64,000 nucleotides of DNA from an uncultured Caulobacterales bacterium (GTDB lineage Bacteria; Pseudomonadota; Alphaproteobacteria; Caulobacterales; Caulobacteraceae), in contig CAIOHT010000132.1 of NCBI GenBank assembly GCA_903858185.1, positions 1 through 64,000 of the forward strand, in the 5' to 3' direction. This document shows positions 27,116-36,483 of this stretch, one piece after another. A model generated the notes under the pieces. The model saw nothing but the letters and a program-made list of their open reading frames with translations. It had not been told where the DNA came from and ran no database searches. Every line of letters begins with the position of its first letter. Positions within the stretch are counted from its first letter, which is position 1. The translations under genes were made by a program, and so were the position numbers.

Positions 27116-28534
27116 CTAAAGGTTCTTCACGATCCCCTCGACCATCTTCTTGGCGTCGGCGAAGAGCATCATGGTGTTGTCGCGGAAGAACAGCTCGTTC
27201 TCGACGCCGGCATAGCCAGAGCTCATGCCGCGCTTCACGAACAGCACCGTCCGCGCCTTTTCGACGTCGAGGATCGGCATGCCGTAGATTGCGCTGGAGG
27301 TGTCGGTCTTGGCGGCCGGGTTGGTCACGTCATTGGCGCCGATGACGAAGGCGACGTCGGCGGTCGGGAACTCGGCGTTGATGTCTTCCAGCTCGAAGAC
27401 CTCGTCGTACGGCACGTTGGCTTCGGCCAGCAGCACGTTCATGTGGCCCGGCATGCGGCCGGCGACGGGGTGGATGGCGTACTTCACCTCCACGCCCTCT
27501 TCCTTCAGCTTGTCGGCCATTTCGCGCAGGGCGTGCTGGGCCTGGCTGACGGCCATGCCGTAGCCGGGGACGATGATCACCTTGGAGGCGTTCTTCATGA
27601 TGAAGGCCGCATCCTCGGCGCTGCCCGTCTTCACGGGACGGGTCTCGACCTTGCCGCCCGCGGCCGCCGCGCTGTCGTCAGCGCCGAAGCCGCCGAGGAT
27701 CACCGAGATGAAGCTGCGGTTCATCCCCTTGCACATGATGTAGCTGAGGATTGCGCCGGAGCTGCCGACCAGGGCGCCGGTGATGATCAGGGTGACATTC
27801 TCAAGCGTGAAGCCGAGCGCCGCCGCGGCCCAGCCGCTGTAGCTGTTGAGCATCGACACCACGACCGGCATGTCCGCGCCGCCGATCGGGATGATCAGCG
27901 TCACGCCGATCAGCAGCGACAGGGCGAAGATCGCCCAGAAGGCCCAGATGGCCGTGCCGCCGCTCATGATCAGCACCACCGTCAGGGCGACGATGCCGCC
28001 CAGGAGGGCCAGGTTCAGCAGGTGGCGGGCGGGCAGCAGGATCGGCGCGCCGCTCATGTTGCCGTTCAGCTTGGCGAAGGCGATCACCGAGCCGGTGAAG
28101 GTCACCGCCCCGATGGCCAGGCCGATCGCCAGTTCGATCAGCGACTGCAGGTGGATATGGCCGTTCGGCTCGGCGATGCCATAGGCTTCCGGCGTGTAGA
28201 TGGCGGCCACGGCGACGAGGCAGGCGGCCATGCCGACCAGGCTGTGGAAGGCGGCGACCAGCTGCGGCATCGAGGTCATGGCGACCTTGCGCGCGATCAC
28301 CGCCCCGATGATGCCGCCGATAGCGACGCCGCCGGCGATGAGGCCGAGCGTGATGGTGTCGAGCTTGTTCTCGCCCCAGAGGGTGGCGAGCGTGACCCCC
28401 ACGGCGATGGCCATGCCGATCATGCCGTTGCGGTTGCCCGCCTGGCTGGTCACCGGGCTGGACAGCCCCCGCAGCGCCAGAATGAAGAGGACGCCCGAGG
28501 CGATGTAGAGCAGGGCGGCGATGTTGGCGTTCAT
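27116..28534 (-). CDS. pntB: NAD(P) transhydrogenase subunit beta
   Basis: PntB is the membrane and NADP(H)-binding subunit of the proton-translocating transhydrogenase, which makes NADPH from NADH using the proton gradient. The 472-residue product has about nine helices in the N-terminal 270 residues. A Rossmann-like domain III follows, containing VIIVPGYGMAVSQAQHALREM and the C-terminal DVAFVIGANDVTNPAA. It is the last gene of the pntA1-pntA2-pntB operon, 25 bp after pntA2. Confidence 0.95.
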   Translation of the reverse strand: MNANIAALLYIASGVLFILALRGLSSPVTSQAGNRNGMIGMAIAVGVTLATLWGENKLDTITLGLIAGGVAIGGIIGAVIARKVAMTSMPQLVAAFHSLVGMAACLVAVAAIYTPEAYGIAEPNGHIHLQSLIELAIGLAIGAVTFTGSVIAFAKLNGNMSGAPILLPARHLLNLALLGGIVALTVVLIMSGGTAIWAFWAIFALSLLIGVTLIIPIGGADMPVVVSMLNSYSGWAAAALGFTLENVTLIITGALVGSSGAILSYIMCKGMNRSFISVILGGFGADDSAAAAGGKVETRPVKTGSAEDAAFIMKNASKVIIVPGYGMAVSQAQHALREMADKLKEEGVEVKYAIHPVAGRMPGHMNVLLAEANVPYDEVFELEDINAEFPTADVAFVIGANDVTNPAAKTDTSSAIYGMPILDVEKARTVLFVKRGMSSGYAGVENELFFRDNTMMLFADAKKMVEGIVKNL

Positions 28535-28559
28535 GATGTCAGGTCCCTCGAACGCGCGC

Positions 28560-28919
28560 TCAATGGCCGCTCTTGCCCTTGGCGGGCTCTTTCTTTTTGT
28601 ACATCGCCAGCATGCGCTGGGTGACCAGGAAGCCGCCGAAGATGTTCACCGCGGCGAAGGCGGCGGCCAGGGCGCCGGCGCCCTTCGAGATCCAGACGTT
28701 GGTCGGGATCGTCCCGCCGCCGGCCAGGTCACCGCCTGCGCCGCTGGCGGCGGCTGCGAGCAGCGCGCCGACGATGATCACCGATGAGATCGCGTTGGTC
28801 ACGGCCATCAGCGGCGTGTGCAGCGCCGGCGTGACGCTCCAGACGACGTAGTAGCCGACGAAGATGGCCAGCACGAAGATAGCCAGGCGGAAGACGGTGG
28901 GATCGACGGCGGTTTCCAT
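28560..28919 (-). CDS. pntA2: NAD(P) transhydrogenase subunit alpha 2
   Basis: The 119-residue protein provides the alpha-subunit membrane helices in organisms with split PntA. The motif [24 protein letters not shown] is diagnostic. Three to four helices are predicted, and a Lys-rich C-terminus ends GKSGH. It lies 11 bp after pntA1 and 25 bp before pntB. Confidence 0.93.
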   Translation of the reverse strand: METAVDPTVFRLAIFVLAIFVGYYVVWSVTPALHTPLMAVTNAISSVIIVGALLAAAASGAGGDLAGGGTIPTNVWISKGAGALAAAFAAVNIFGGFLVTQRMLAMYKKKEPAKGKSGH

Positions 28920-28930
28920 CTTCGCGCTCT

Positions 28931-30274
28931 CTACTTCTTCTTCGGGGCGGACTTGGCGGCCGGCTTGGCAGCCGGTTTGGCGGGGGCCTTGGGTTTGGCG
29001 GGCGCCTTGGCGGCGACCTTCGGCGCTGGCTTGGCAGCGGCCGGTTTGGCCGCCGGCTTTGCAGCCGGCTTCGCGGCGGCCTTGGGAGCGGCCCTGGCAG
29101 GCGCGGCCTTGGCCGGAGCAGCGGCCTTCGCGGCCGCGGGGGCCGTCTTCAGCTGCTCGTGGACGATCGCTCCGCCGTGCGTGACCAGCGCGGCCTTGAG
29201 GATCTCGTCCTCGAGGTCCGGCGCCAGCTTGCCCTCCTTGTCCAGCAGCAGGACGGCGAAGGCCATCAGGTTGCGGGAATAGAGGGCCGAGGCATCGGCG
29301 GCGATCCGGCCGGGCAGGTTGGGCATCCCCATGATCTTGACCCCGCCGGGGGTGACAAAGTTCTGGCCGAGCTTGACGCCCTCGACGTTGCCGCCCTGCT
29401 CGACGGCCAGGTCGACCAGCACCGAGCCGGGCTTCATCGAGGCCACCTGGGCGGCCGTCACCAGACGCGGCGCCGGGCGGCCCGGGATCAGGGCCGTGGT
29501 GATGACGATGTCCTGCTTGGCGATGTGCGAGGAAACCAGCTCGGCCTGCTTGGCCTGGTACTCCTTGCTCATCTCCTTGGCGTAGCCGCCGGCGGTCTGG
29601 GCGTTCTTGAACTCCTCGTCCTCGACGGCGAGGAATTTGGCGCCCAGCGACTCGACCTGTTCCTTGGTGGCGGGACGAACGTCGGTGGCGGTCACGACCG
29701 CGCCCAGACGGCGGGCGGTGGCGATGGCCTGCAGGCCGGCGACGCCGACGCCCATCACGAACACCTTGGCCGCAGCGACGGTGCCGGCGGCGGTCATCAT
29801 CATCGGCATGGCCCGGCCATAGGCCTCGGCGCCCTCGATCACGGCGCGATAGCCGGCGAGGTTGGCCTGGGACGACAGCACGTCCATGACCTGGGCCCGG
29901 GTGATCCGGGGCACGAATTCCATCGCAAAGGCCGAGGCCTTCGCCTTCGCCAGCGCGTCGAGCGTGGCGCGGTCCTGGTAGGGGTTGAGCGTGGCGACGA
30001 CCGTGGCGCCGGGCTTCAGCGCGGCGATCTCGTCGGCTTCCGGCCCACGCACCTTGAACAGCACGTCGGCCTTGGCCAGCGCGTCCTTGAGAGTCTTGGC
30101 GATGGTCGCGCCCGCCGCAGCGTAGTCGGCATCCGGGAAGGAGGCGGTGGTTCCGGCGCCCGCCTCGACCGTCAGCGACCAGCCCGCGGCTATCAGCTTC
30201 TTGACGGTCTCGGGAGTCGCGGCGACCCGCGTTTCACCGGCTCGACGTTCGCGGGTGACGGCGATGACTGGCAT
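28931..30274 (-). CDS. pntA1: NAD(P) transhydrogenase subunit alpha 1 with Ala/Lys/Pro tail
   Basis: PntA1 is the NAD(H)-binding subunit. The catalytic body covers residues ~1-376, with [20 protein letters not shown] at the start and [21 protein letters not shown] in the nucleotide fold. A tail of about 70 residues follows, made almost only of Ala, Lys and Pro (for example [20 protein letters not shown]). Relatives usually have a shorter linker here. I chose the ATG at 30274 because GGGGAG lies five bases upstream; the ATG at 30286 has none. It is first in the pnt operon. Confidence 0.95.
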   Translation of the reverse strand: MPVIAVTRERRAGETRVAATPETVKKLIAAGWSLTVEAGAGTTASFPDADYAAAGATIAKTLKDALAKADVLFKVRGPEADEIAALKPGATVVATLNPYQDRATLDALAKAKASAFAMEFVPRITRAQVMDVLSSQANLAGYRAVIEGAEAYGRAMPMMMTAAGTVAAAKVFVMGVGVAGLQAIATARRLGAVVTATDVRPATKEQVESLGAKFLAVEDEEFKNAQTAGGYAKEMSKEYQAKQAELVSSHIAKQDIVITTALIPGRPAPRLVTAAQVASMKPGSVLVDLAVEQGGNVEGVKLGQNFVTPGGVKIMGMPNLPGRIAADASALYSRNLMAFAVLLLDKEGKLAPDLEDEILKAALVTHGGAIVHEQLKTAPAAAKAAAPAKAAPARAAPKAAAKPAAKPAAKPAAAKPAPKVAAKAPAKPKAPAKPAAKPAAKSAPKKK

Positions 30275-30407
30275 GGAACTCCCCATCCGGACGCGTTTCG
30301 AGTCGCGCCCCTGAGGAGCTTGTTTAGGGGATGATCTTGCCCGTTGTCGAGCCTGTCGATGGTGCGGTGCGAAAAACTATGCCGCGTCGCAGCATCAAGG
30401 GCGGGTT

Positions 30408-30638
30408 TTAGTGCCCGCCGCCCTTCTTTTCGCGCAGCAGGGCGATGCCCGCGACGAGCAGGACCAGGCCCGGGACCAGGCCGCCGATGAAGCCGGCCGG
30501 GGTGCAGAACCACAGCGTCAGCATCAGCAGGGCCACGGCCAGCGCCAGCGAGCCCCACTTCGTCAGACCCATCACGGCGTGATAGGTGGCGGTCTGCTCG
30601 GAGATGTCCATCTCGCCGCGGTGATATTCGGAAGCCAT
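30408..30638 (-). CDS. aa3-type cytochrome c oxidase subunit IV
   Basis: The 76-residue protein carries the small bacterial aa3 subunit IV pattern: an N-terminal HRGEMDISEQTATYHAVMGLTKWG, followed by two hydrophobic helices. It is a non-catalytic single-domain partner of the oxidase. The other cox genes are not nearby. Its position upstream of pntA1 on the same strand groups two bioenergetic functions, 133 bp apart. Confidence 0.88.
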   Translation of the reverse strand: MASEYHRGEMDISEQTATYHAVMGLTKWGSLALAVALLMLTLWFCTPAGFIGGLVPGLVLLVAGIALLREKKGGGH

Positions 30639-30698
30639 CGGTGTTTCCTGCGATCTGATGAGCCGGGATTACAACGTGAGACGCAAAGGCTCAAGGGG

Positions 30699-30817
30699 TG
30701 CGTCCTTCGAGACGCGATCCTGAGGGATCGCTCCTCAGGATGACGCACAGGGGTGGGCTGCATTTCTATTCGTCATGGTGAGGAGCGAGGCATCAGCCGA
30801 GCGTCTCGAACCACGCA
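30699..30817. repeat. Intergenic repeat element, copy 3 of 3
   Basis: The 119-bp copy starts TGCGTCCTTCGAGACGC and ends GCGTCTCGAACCACGCA. It shares CGATCCTGAGGGATCGCTCC and GTCATGGTGAGGAGCGAGGC with copies 1 and 2 at 19773 and 20996. It lies between the oxidase subunit IV gene and the hydrolase gene. Confidence 0.8.
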
Positions 30818-30821
30818 ACCC

Positions 30822-31751
30822 CTACCCCGGCCACCCCGCCAGCAGCCCCCGCAACGCACCCACAAACGCCAGCGGCTGGTCGATCATCACATGATGGTCG
30901 GCGTCGGGGATGGCGATCTGGGGCGAGCCGGCCGGCAGCAGGCCGCGCATGTAGTCGAGGATGTGCGGCTCGGCCAGGCGCGAACGGTCGCCCCACATCA
31001 TCGCCACCGGACAGGTGATGTTGGCCAGCAGCGGGCCGCGATCCTCCATCATGAAGGACGACCACATGAACGGGTCGAATCGCCAGGTCCAGCCGCCCTC
31101 GACCTCCTTCAGCGCGTTACGGGCGATCCAGTCGGCGATGTAGGGGTTCTCGCAAGCCTGCGGCGGGGCAAGGCGGAACCGGCCGAGCGCCTCGGTCAGG
31201 GTCGGATAGACACGGTTGGGGCTGACCCGCTTGGGCGGCCCGCGCCATTCCAGCTCCGGTGGCCGGACCATCGAATCGACCAGCACTACCGCGCCAAGGC
31301 GGTCGCCGTACTTGCTGGCCGCCAGCATGGTCGGAAAGCCGCCGAAGGAGTGGGCCACGAACACCGGCTTGCCGGCGGCATAGAGACCGGCGGCCTCGGC
31401 GGCCGCGAAGGACTCCTGGGCGAACTGTTCAGCGGTGTATTTTTCGCGCCAGTCGGACCGGCCCATACCGCTCCAGCTGAACGCCGCGACGCGATAGTCC
31501 TTCGCAAACCAGGGCGCGATGAAGGTCCACCAGTCGGCGCTGGCGCCGTTGCCGTGCAGCAGCAGCAGGCCCGGCTTGCCGACCTCGCCCCAGGTGAGCA
31601 GCTCGATTTCGGCGCCCTCGAAGTCGAAGGTCGACCGGTCAGGCTTGTCGGCGAGCGCGGCGTCGAACCAGGCAGGCGCGGGCGGGACCTCGCCGTTGAA
31701 CGGTGCCAGCGGGGCGGGAAACTCGGGCCAGGGCTTCTGATCGTCAGGCAT
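30822..31751 (-). CDS. Alpha/beta hydrolase
   Basis: The 309-residue soluble protein has the hydrolase fold. The segment [13 protein letters not shown] is the oxyanion strand, [12 protein letters not shown] follows, the nucleophile elbow is AHSFGG, and [11 protein letters not shown] near the C-terminus supplies the catalytic His. I start it at 31751; it then overlaps the upstream thioesterase stop by eight bases. Its substrate is unknown. Pairing with a thioesterase suggests a role in acyl-ester turnover, but that is inference. Confidence 0.82.
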   Translation of the reverse strand: MPDDQKPWPEFPAPLAPFNGEVPPAPAWFDAALADKPDRSTFDFEGAEIELLTWGEVGKPGLLLLHGNGASADWWTFIAPWFAKDYRVAAFSWSGMGRSDWREKYTAEQFAQESFAAAEAAGLYAAGKPVFVAHSFGGFPTMLAASKYGDRLGAVVLVDSMVRPPELEWRGPPKRVSPNRVYPTLTEALGRFRLAPPQACENPYIADWIARNALKEVEGGWTWRFDPFMWSSFMMEDRGPLLANITCPVAMMWGDRSRLAEPHILDYMRGLLPAGSPQIAIPDADHHVMIDQPLAFVGALRGLLAGWPG

Positions 31752-32220
31752 GGGCCGCCTCGACATAGGCCTTCTCGCCGGGCCGCGGCGGCCGGGGGCC
31801 GATCACCTTGTAGATCGCCGTACCGGTCATCAGTGTCCGGTCGCCCGACCAGAGCTTGCCCCGCACGGTGTAGATGTCGGCCTCCTCGGAGACGATCTCC
31901 GAATGACCCTCGACCCAGTCGCCCAGCTTCGCTGCCGACAGGAAATCGCAGGTCAGCCGGACGGTGACCCAGAAGTGTGACTTGTGCACCGAGATCACCC
32001 GCCCCCAGGCCACGTCCGCGACCGTCATCAGCATGCCGCCGTGACAGTTGGCCATGCCGTTGGTGTGGTGCTCCTCGACGCGGAACCCGAGCGTGCAGTC
32101 GAAATTCTCGTAGCGCTCATACAGCGGACCGATCTGGCGGCCGAAGCCCCGGGTCCAGTTCAGCGGCTTGAACCCCGCCGGAATATCGCCCGCCTGGGCT
32201 TCGGTCAGATCATCGGACAT
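31744..32220 (-). CDS. PaaI-family hotdog thioesterase
   Basis: The 158-residue protein has the PaaI thioesterase pattern: [18 protein letters not shown] as the hotdog central helix region and [21 protein letters not shown] as the beta strand. Such enzymes cleave aromatic or medium-chain acyl-CoA thioesters. It overlaps and is probably co-translated with the alpha/beta hydrolase. Confidence 0.85.
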   Translation of the reverse strand: MSDDLTEAQAGDIPAGFKPLNWTRGFGRQIGPLYERYENFDCTLGFRVEEHHTNGMANCHGGMLMTVADVAWGRVISVHKSHFWVTVRLTCDFLSAAKLGDWVEGHSEIVSEEADIYTVRGKLWSGDRTLMTGTAIYKVIGPRPPRPGEKAYVEAAHA

Positions 32221-32287
32221 GCGCCGACTCTAACAAGCGTTTGATTTCGGGGGAAGCGGGTCAAAGACTTGGCAGCCTTGCCAGAAT

Positions 32288-32303
32288 GTATCCCACAGGA
32301 TAC
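32288..32303 (+). promoter_or_regulatory. Palindromic operator candidate of the toxin-antitoxin pair
   Basis: GTATCC at 32288-32293 and GGATAC at 32298-32303 form a 6-bp inverted repeat with spacer CACA, ten bases before the toxin start at 32313. Type II systems autoregulate through such sites, so this is the likely antitoxin operator. Confidence 0.5.
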
Positions 32304-32312
32304 GGTTTGGGT

Positions 32313-32603
32313 ATGATCGAGGTCCGCGAGACGGAGGCCTACGCCGACTGGTTCGCCAGCTTGCGCGATCTGCAGGCGCGGGCGCGTGTGCTTGTTCGAA
32401 TTCGAAGGCTGTCTCTGGGCAACGCCGGCGACATCAAGGCGGTTGGCGAAGGGGTGAGCGAGCTGCGGATCGACTATGGCCCCGGGTACCGGGTCTACTT
32501 CGTCCGTCGTGGAGCACTGCTGATCGTTCTGCTCGGTGGCGGCGACAAGCGCAGCCAGCGCCGGGACATCGCCGCGGCTCTGGAACTGGCTAAGGAGGTT
32601 TGA
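32313..32603 (+). CDS. RelE/ParE-superfamily toxin (HigB-like)
   Basis: The 96-residue protein has the COG3657-type pattern: ETEAYADWFASLRDLQARARVLVRIRRLSLGN, then SELRIDYGPGYRVYFVRRG, then a C-terminal GGDKRSQRRDIAAAL. Members cleave mRNA at the ribosome or inhibit gyrase; which applies is not certain, but the GYRVYF...GGDK pattern is typical of the mRNA-interferase type. I chose the ATG at 32313 over longer frames because it begins the family N-terminus. The antitoxin follows five bases later. Confidence 0.87.
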   Translation: MIEVRETEAYADWFASLRDLQARARVLVRIRRLSLGNAGDIKAVGEGVSELRIDYGPGYRVYFVRRGALLIVLLGGGDKRSQRRDIAAALELAKEV

Positions 32604-32607
32604 GCTC

Positions 32608-32895
32608 ATGACAAAGACGATCACACGCCCCTGGGATCCGGCGGAGCATCTTGCCGCCGCCGACGCGCAGGCCGCCTATCTGGATGCCGCGATGGAGGAC
32701 GGAGACCCTGCCGTGATCACCGCTGCGTTGGGCGACATCGCCCGGGCGCGCGGCATGAGCGACATGGCGCGGGCAACCGGACTCAGTCGGGAAAGTCTCT
32801 ACAAGGCGCTCTCACAGGACGGCAATCCCGAGTTCGCCACGGTTCTGAAGGTAATGAAGGCGCTGGGCCTCAGGCTGTCTGCCCTGCCCGCCTAG
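32608..32895 (+). CDS. HTH antitoxin of the toxin-antitoxin pair
   Basis: The 95-residue protein is the COG3636-type antidote: an N-terminal toxin-binding part (ITRPWDPAEHLAAADAQAAYLDAAMEDGD) and a C-terminal helix-turn-helix (MARATGLSRESLYKALSQDG). AAGGAGG lies about ten bases upstream of the ATG at 32608. Toxin-first order with a very short gap is usual for this family. It should neutralise the toxin and repress the operon. Confidence 0.88.
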   Translation: MTKTITRPWDPAEHLAAADAQAAYLDAAMEDGDPAVITAALGDIARARGMSDMARATGLSRESLYKALSQDGNPEFATVLKVMKALGLRLSALPA

Positions 32896-32903
32896 TCCAT
32901 TGA

Positions 32904-32932
32904 GGAGACATGTACCGCAGGTACATGTCTCC
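32904..32932. terminator. Perfect 13-bp hairpin between the toxin-antitoxin operon and the M3 peptidase gene
   Basis: GGAGACATGTACC at 32904-32916 pairs without mismatch with 32920-32932, with loop GCA. It lies nine bases after the antitoxin stop and three before the convergent peptidase stop. No T-tract follows on either strand, so it is probably a bidirectional 3'-end structure. Confidence 0.65.
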
Positions 32933-32934
32933 GT

Positions 32935-34734
32935 TCACACCAGCGCTTCGAACTCCTCGACCAGCCGGGCGATGTCGCGGCAGCCGGCGGCCCAGAAGTC
33001 CTTCTTGCGGGGATCGAGCCCGAACGGGGCCAGCGCCTCGACGTAGGTGTTCGTCCCGCCCGCGGCGAGCAACTCCTCATAGAGCGGCGCGAAGCCGGCC
33101 GGGTCCTCGCGGCGCTTCTCCATCAGGGCCCGCACCAGCAGATCGCCGAAGGCGTAGGCATAGACGTAGAAGGGCGCGTGCACGAAGTGGCTGACGTAGG
33201 CCCAGTAGTGTTCGTAGCCGTCGTTCAGCCTGATCGCCGGGCCGAGGCTCTCGCCCATCACCTCCAGCCACAGCGCGCCGATCTCGTCGGGCGACAGCTC
33301 ACCCTCTTGTCGAGCGTCGTGGAAGCGGGTCTCGAACTGGTGGAAGGCGATCTGGCGCACGACCGTGTTCAGCCCGTCCTCGATCTTGCCGGCCAGCAGC
33401 GCGCGGCGATCGGCCGGGCTCGCCTCGGCCAGCAGGCGTTCGAACACCAGGCCCTCGCCGAAGATCGAGGCGGTCTCGGCGAGCGTCAGCGGCGTGTCGG
33501 CCAGCAGGGTGCCGAGCGGCGCGCAGAGGGTCTGGTGAACGGCGTGGCCCAGCTCGTGGGCGAGGGTCAGCACATCGCGGCGCTCGCCCATGAAGTTCAT
33601 GAAGACGTACGGATGCCGCGTGGCCGTCACCGGATGGCTGTAGGCGCCGGACTGCTTGCCGGGACGCGGCCGGGCGTCGATCCACGGGCTGGCGAAGAAG
33701 GTCCGCGCCTGGTCGGCGAACTTCGGGGCCAGGGCGGAGAAGCTCTCCAGCACCACACCGCGCGCCTCGTCCCAGCCGTACTGGCGGGGCGTGGCGGCAT
33801 CAAGCGGGGCGTTGCGGTCCCAGTAGTCGAGCCGTTTGCGGCCCATCACCTTCGCCTTGGCGGCGTAGTAGCGATGGCTGGTGGCGGCATAGGCCTCGGT
33901 GACGGCCTCGGCCATGGCGTTGACGGCCTCGGCGTCGACCTCGTTGGCCAGGTGCCGCGACTGGGCCGGATAGTCGTATTTCCGCCAGCGATCCTCGACC
34001 TGCTTTTCGAAGGCCAGGGTGTTCATCACCAGCGCCATGGTCGGGGTGCGGTCGTGCAGCGCCTCGGCCAGGCCGTTGGCCGCCTGTTTGCGCCGGGCCG
34101 CCGAGGGGTCGGACAGTCGGTTGAGGGCTTCCGGCAGGGTCAGGTATTCGCGGCCGACCTTCGCCGTCAGCTTGGCGAGGGTCTCGTCATACAGCCGCGC
34201 CCAGTTGGCCACCGCCGGGCCGCGATCGATCAGCAGCCGCTCCAGGTCGGCCGACAGCTCGTGGGGCCGGCTCAGCCGCAGGCGGCGGATCCACGGCCGC
34301 CAGCGCGCCGCCGCCGGAACCGCGGCCAGGGCGGCCTCCAGCTCGGCGTCTTCCAGTTCGTTGAGCTCGAGCGTGAAGAACAGGCTCTCGGCGCCGATCT
34401 GCGAGGCGCGGGTGCGCAGGTCGCCTTCGAACCTGGCCCATTCGGGATCATCCCGCGCCGTCGATGCGGCCAGCGAGGCGTAGGCGCCGACCGTCCAGAG
34501 ACTGTTGGTTGCCTGCTCGTAGAGGCTGACGCCCTGGTCGATCAGCGCGCCCAGTGCGGCGGCGTCGGACCGGGCGGCGACGAACCGGCCCTTGAGCGCA
34601 ACCAGCGCGTCGTTGCTGCGCTTCGCCTCAGCCAGATCGAGCTCGATCCGGGGGTCGCTGCGGCTCTCGTAGAGATCGGAGAGATTCCACTCGGGCGGAG
34701 TCTCGAGGGCGGTCGGCTTCACGGGGGCGTTCAT
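32935..34734 (-). CDS. pepF: M3-family oligoendopeptidase F
   Basis: The 599-residue cytosolic metallopeptidase has the zinc motif HELGHAVH near residue 391, with the downstream glutamate ligand in LTLAETASIFGEG. The N-terminal ~200 residues are the helical lid (NLSDLYESRSDPRIELDL). It hydrolyses short peptides. I start it at MNAPVK (34734); the frame extends to 34770 without a better start. The nearby a/b hydrolase gene on the same strand ends 45 bp upstream. Confidence 0.92.
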   Translation of the reverse strand: MNAPVKPTALETPPEWNLSDLYESRSDPRIELDLAEAKRSNDALVALKGRFVAARSDAAALGALIDQGVSLYEQATNSLWTVGAYASLAASTARDDPEWARFEGDLRTRASQIGAESLFFTLELNELEDAELEAALAAVPAAARWRPWIRRLRLSRPHELSADLERLLIDRGPAVANWARLYDETLAKLTAKVGREYLTLPEALNRLSDPSAARRKQAANGLAEALHDRTPTMALVMNTLAFEKQVEDRWRKYDYPAQSRHLANEVDAEAVNAMAEAVTEAYAATSHRYYAAKAKVMGRKRLDYWDRNAPLDAATPRQYGWDEARGVVLESFSALAPKFADQARTFFASPWIDARPRPGKQSGAYSHPVTATRHPYVFMNFMGERRDVLTLAHELGHAVHQTLCAPLGTLLADTPLTLAETASIFGEGLVFERLLAEASPADRRALLAGKIEDGLNTVVRQIAFHQFETRFHDARQEGELSPDEIGALWLEVMGESLGPAIRLNDGYEHYWAYVSHFVHAPFYVYAYAFGDLLVRALMEKRREDPAGFAPLYEELLAAGGTNTYVEALAPFGLDPRKKDFWAAGCRDIARLVEEFEALV

Positions 34735-34779
34735 GAGGGCGGATATGGCGCGAGGACAGACGAGGCGCAACGCCCTCCC

Positions 34780-35718
34780 TCAGACGAACCCCTTCCGCTT
34801 CCACCAGGCCTCGACCAGCGCCGGCCAGGCCGCCACCGACCTGCCGGCCGTGAACCGCAGGCCGAAGCCGTGACCGCCTTCCTCGAAGACGTGCATTTCG
34901 GTCTCGACCTTTGCCGCGCGAAGGGCGTCATAGAGGCGAAGGCTGTTCTCGACCGGCACCGCAGCATCATCGCCGGCGTGCAGCAGAAAGGTCGGCGGCG
35001 CGTCGGCACGGGCATTGTCCTCGAGCGACCACCGGCACTCCTGGTCGGCCGTCGGTGCGGGACCCAGCAGCTGCTCGCGTGAACCGGCATGGGCGAAGGC
35101 CGGGTGCATCGTGGCGACCGGATACATCAGCATCGACAGGTCCGGCCGGGCCGAAAGGCTGTCTACCGAGTCGACCGGCGCATAGGTCGGCGTATCGAAC
35201 ATCAGGCTCAGGCATCCGGCCACATGGCCTCCGGCCGAGAAGCCCATCACGCCGACGCGCCTGGGATCGGCCGCCAGAGATCGCACCAGCCGCAGCGCCC
35301 GCTGCGCGTCCTGCAGCGGGGCGGCCGGACCGTCCGCCCAGCCGTCAGCCGGCAGGCGATAGCTGGCGACATAGACGGTGACCCCGGCGGCGGCGAAGCG
35401 CTCGGCGCATTCGTAGCCCTCCTTGTCCATCACCACCCATTTGTAGCCGCCGCCCGGCGTCATCAGCAGCGAGGCGCCGCTGGGCCTCGCCGGCGTGAAC
35501 ACCGTCAGGGTCGGGGTGCGGACGTGCTTCACATAGCGGTCGCGCAGCGGGTTCGGCGGCGGATTGCGCTCCACCACCGCCTCGGTGACCGAGACCCCCT
35601 CCCCGCCCGGCGGACCGTTCGGCCAGATCGGAATGACCCGGGGGGCCGCCGCCAGCGCCGGGGCGGCGGCGGCCAGGCCCGAGGCCGTCAGCAGGGTGCG
35701 CCTGGTCCAGTCCGCCAC
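34780..35718 (-). CDS. Secreted alpha/beta hydrolase (BD-FAE/esterase type)
   Basis: The 312-residue protein begins MADWTRRTLLTASGLAAAAPALAAA, a signal peptide of the Tat type (RR followed by TLL). The mature part has the family pattern TPGGGYKWVVMDKEG (oxyanion), GFSAGGHVAGC with Ser151, and EEGGHGFGL with the catalytic His. Relatives are carbohydrate esterases acting on acetylated xylan or similar polymers. The actual substrate here is not known. Confidence 0.87.
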   Translation of the reverse strand: MADWTRRTLLTASGLAAAAPALAAAPRVIPIWPNGPPGGEGVSVTEAVVERNPPPNPLRDRYVKHVRTPTLTVFTPARPSGASLLMTPGGGYKWVVMDKEGYECAERFAAAGVTVYVASYRLPADGWADGPAAPLQDAQRALRLVRSLAADPRRVGVMGFSAGGHVAGCLSLMFDTPTYAPVDSVDSLSARPDLSMLMYPVATMHPAFAHAGSREQLLGPAPTADQECRWSLEDNARADAPPTFLLHAGDDAAVPVENSLRLYDALRAAKVETEMHVFEEGGHGFGLRFTAGRSVAAWPALVEAWWKRKGFV

Positions 35719-35739
35719 GTCGTCCTCCGGAAACCGGTG

Positions 35740-36390
35740 TCAGGCTACCTTCCCCGGTCGGCGTTCCACAAGCCAGGCGACGGCCGCGACCAGCGCGTAA
35801 ACGCCGATGGCCATGACGCCGGTCTGAACCGGGTCCTCGCCGGCGGGCATGACCTTCGAGATGATCTGGACACCCGTCAGGAACAGCAGGAAGGCGGCCG
35901 CCGGCCAGACGCTCAGGCCTTCCTTCGCCCGCGTCCAGGCCCACCAGGCGCCCGCCGCAGCCAGCAGGCCCATCTCCAGCGTGGCCTCCGGAACCGGGAA
36001 GTTCCACCAGCCCAGCCCGACCTTGTCGCCGCCGAACCAGAGTTCGAGGTCCGGTCGATGGACGAGGAAGTCGAGCAGCCAGTGGGAGAACACCGCCAGC
36101 CCCACGAACACCGACGCCCGCCATGGCGTCTTCAGCAGCCAGCGCGCCAGCAGGGCGCCCCCGACCGACCAGACCAGGGCGCCCGGCAGGCTGTGCGTAT
36201 AGGGCATGTGATAGAGCTCCAGAGGACTGCCCGGCAGGTCCGGATTGACGCTGAACTTCTCGGCCCCGGTCATGATCAGCGCGCCCCAGCCGATATCCAT
36301 CAGCTGGCAGGCGGCGACATAGCTCCACAACGGCGCGCGGGGCTCGGCGGCGCGCAGGGCCAGGGCGGCGGCGTAGTGTCCGACGAACAT
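35740..36390 (-). CDS. Integral membrane protein (metal-dependent-hydrolase-like)
   Basis: The 216-residue protein has about five helices and the conserved segments MFVGHYAAALALRAAEP, AACQLMDIGWGALI, HMPYTHSLPGALVWS and FSHWLLDFLVHRPDLELWFGG. The His/Asp pairs in these segments resemble YdjM/DUF457-type membrane proteins proposed to bind metal. It is divergent from the LysR gene across ~90 bp, so the regulator may control it. Confidence 0.7.
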   Translation of the reverse strand: MFVGHYAAALALRAAEPRAPLWSYVAACQLMDIGWGALIMTGAEKFSVNPDLPGSPLELYHMPYTHSLPGALVWSVGGALLARWLLKTPWRASVFVGLAVFSHWLLDFLVHRPDLELWFGGDKVGLGWWNFPVPEATLEMGLLAAAGAWWAWTRAKEGLSVWPAAAFLLFLTGVQIISKVMPAGEDPVQTGVMAIGVYALVAAVAWLVERRPGKVA

Positions 36391-36483
36391 CGGGGTCTCT
36401 CCTTGTGTTTGACGCCCCTACCCTCACTCCGGACCACCCATTCATCAATTGCCGAACAAACCCTGTCTGATATGCATTTTTGT

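Noticed and set aside
28818..29282. Ala/Gly-rich frame on the plus strand near the pntA1 end
   Set aside because: It is the complement of the Ala/Lys/Pro tail; no ribosome-binding site or family match.
35089..36471. Long N-terminal extension in frame with the LysR gene
   Set aside because: It is antisense to two well-supported genes and low in complexity; the LysR domain starts at ~36484.
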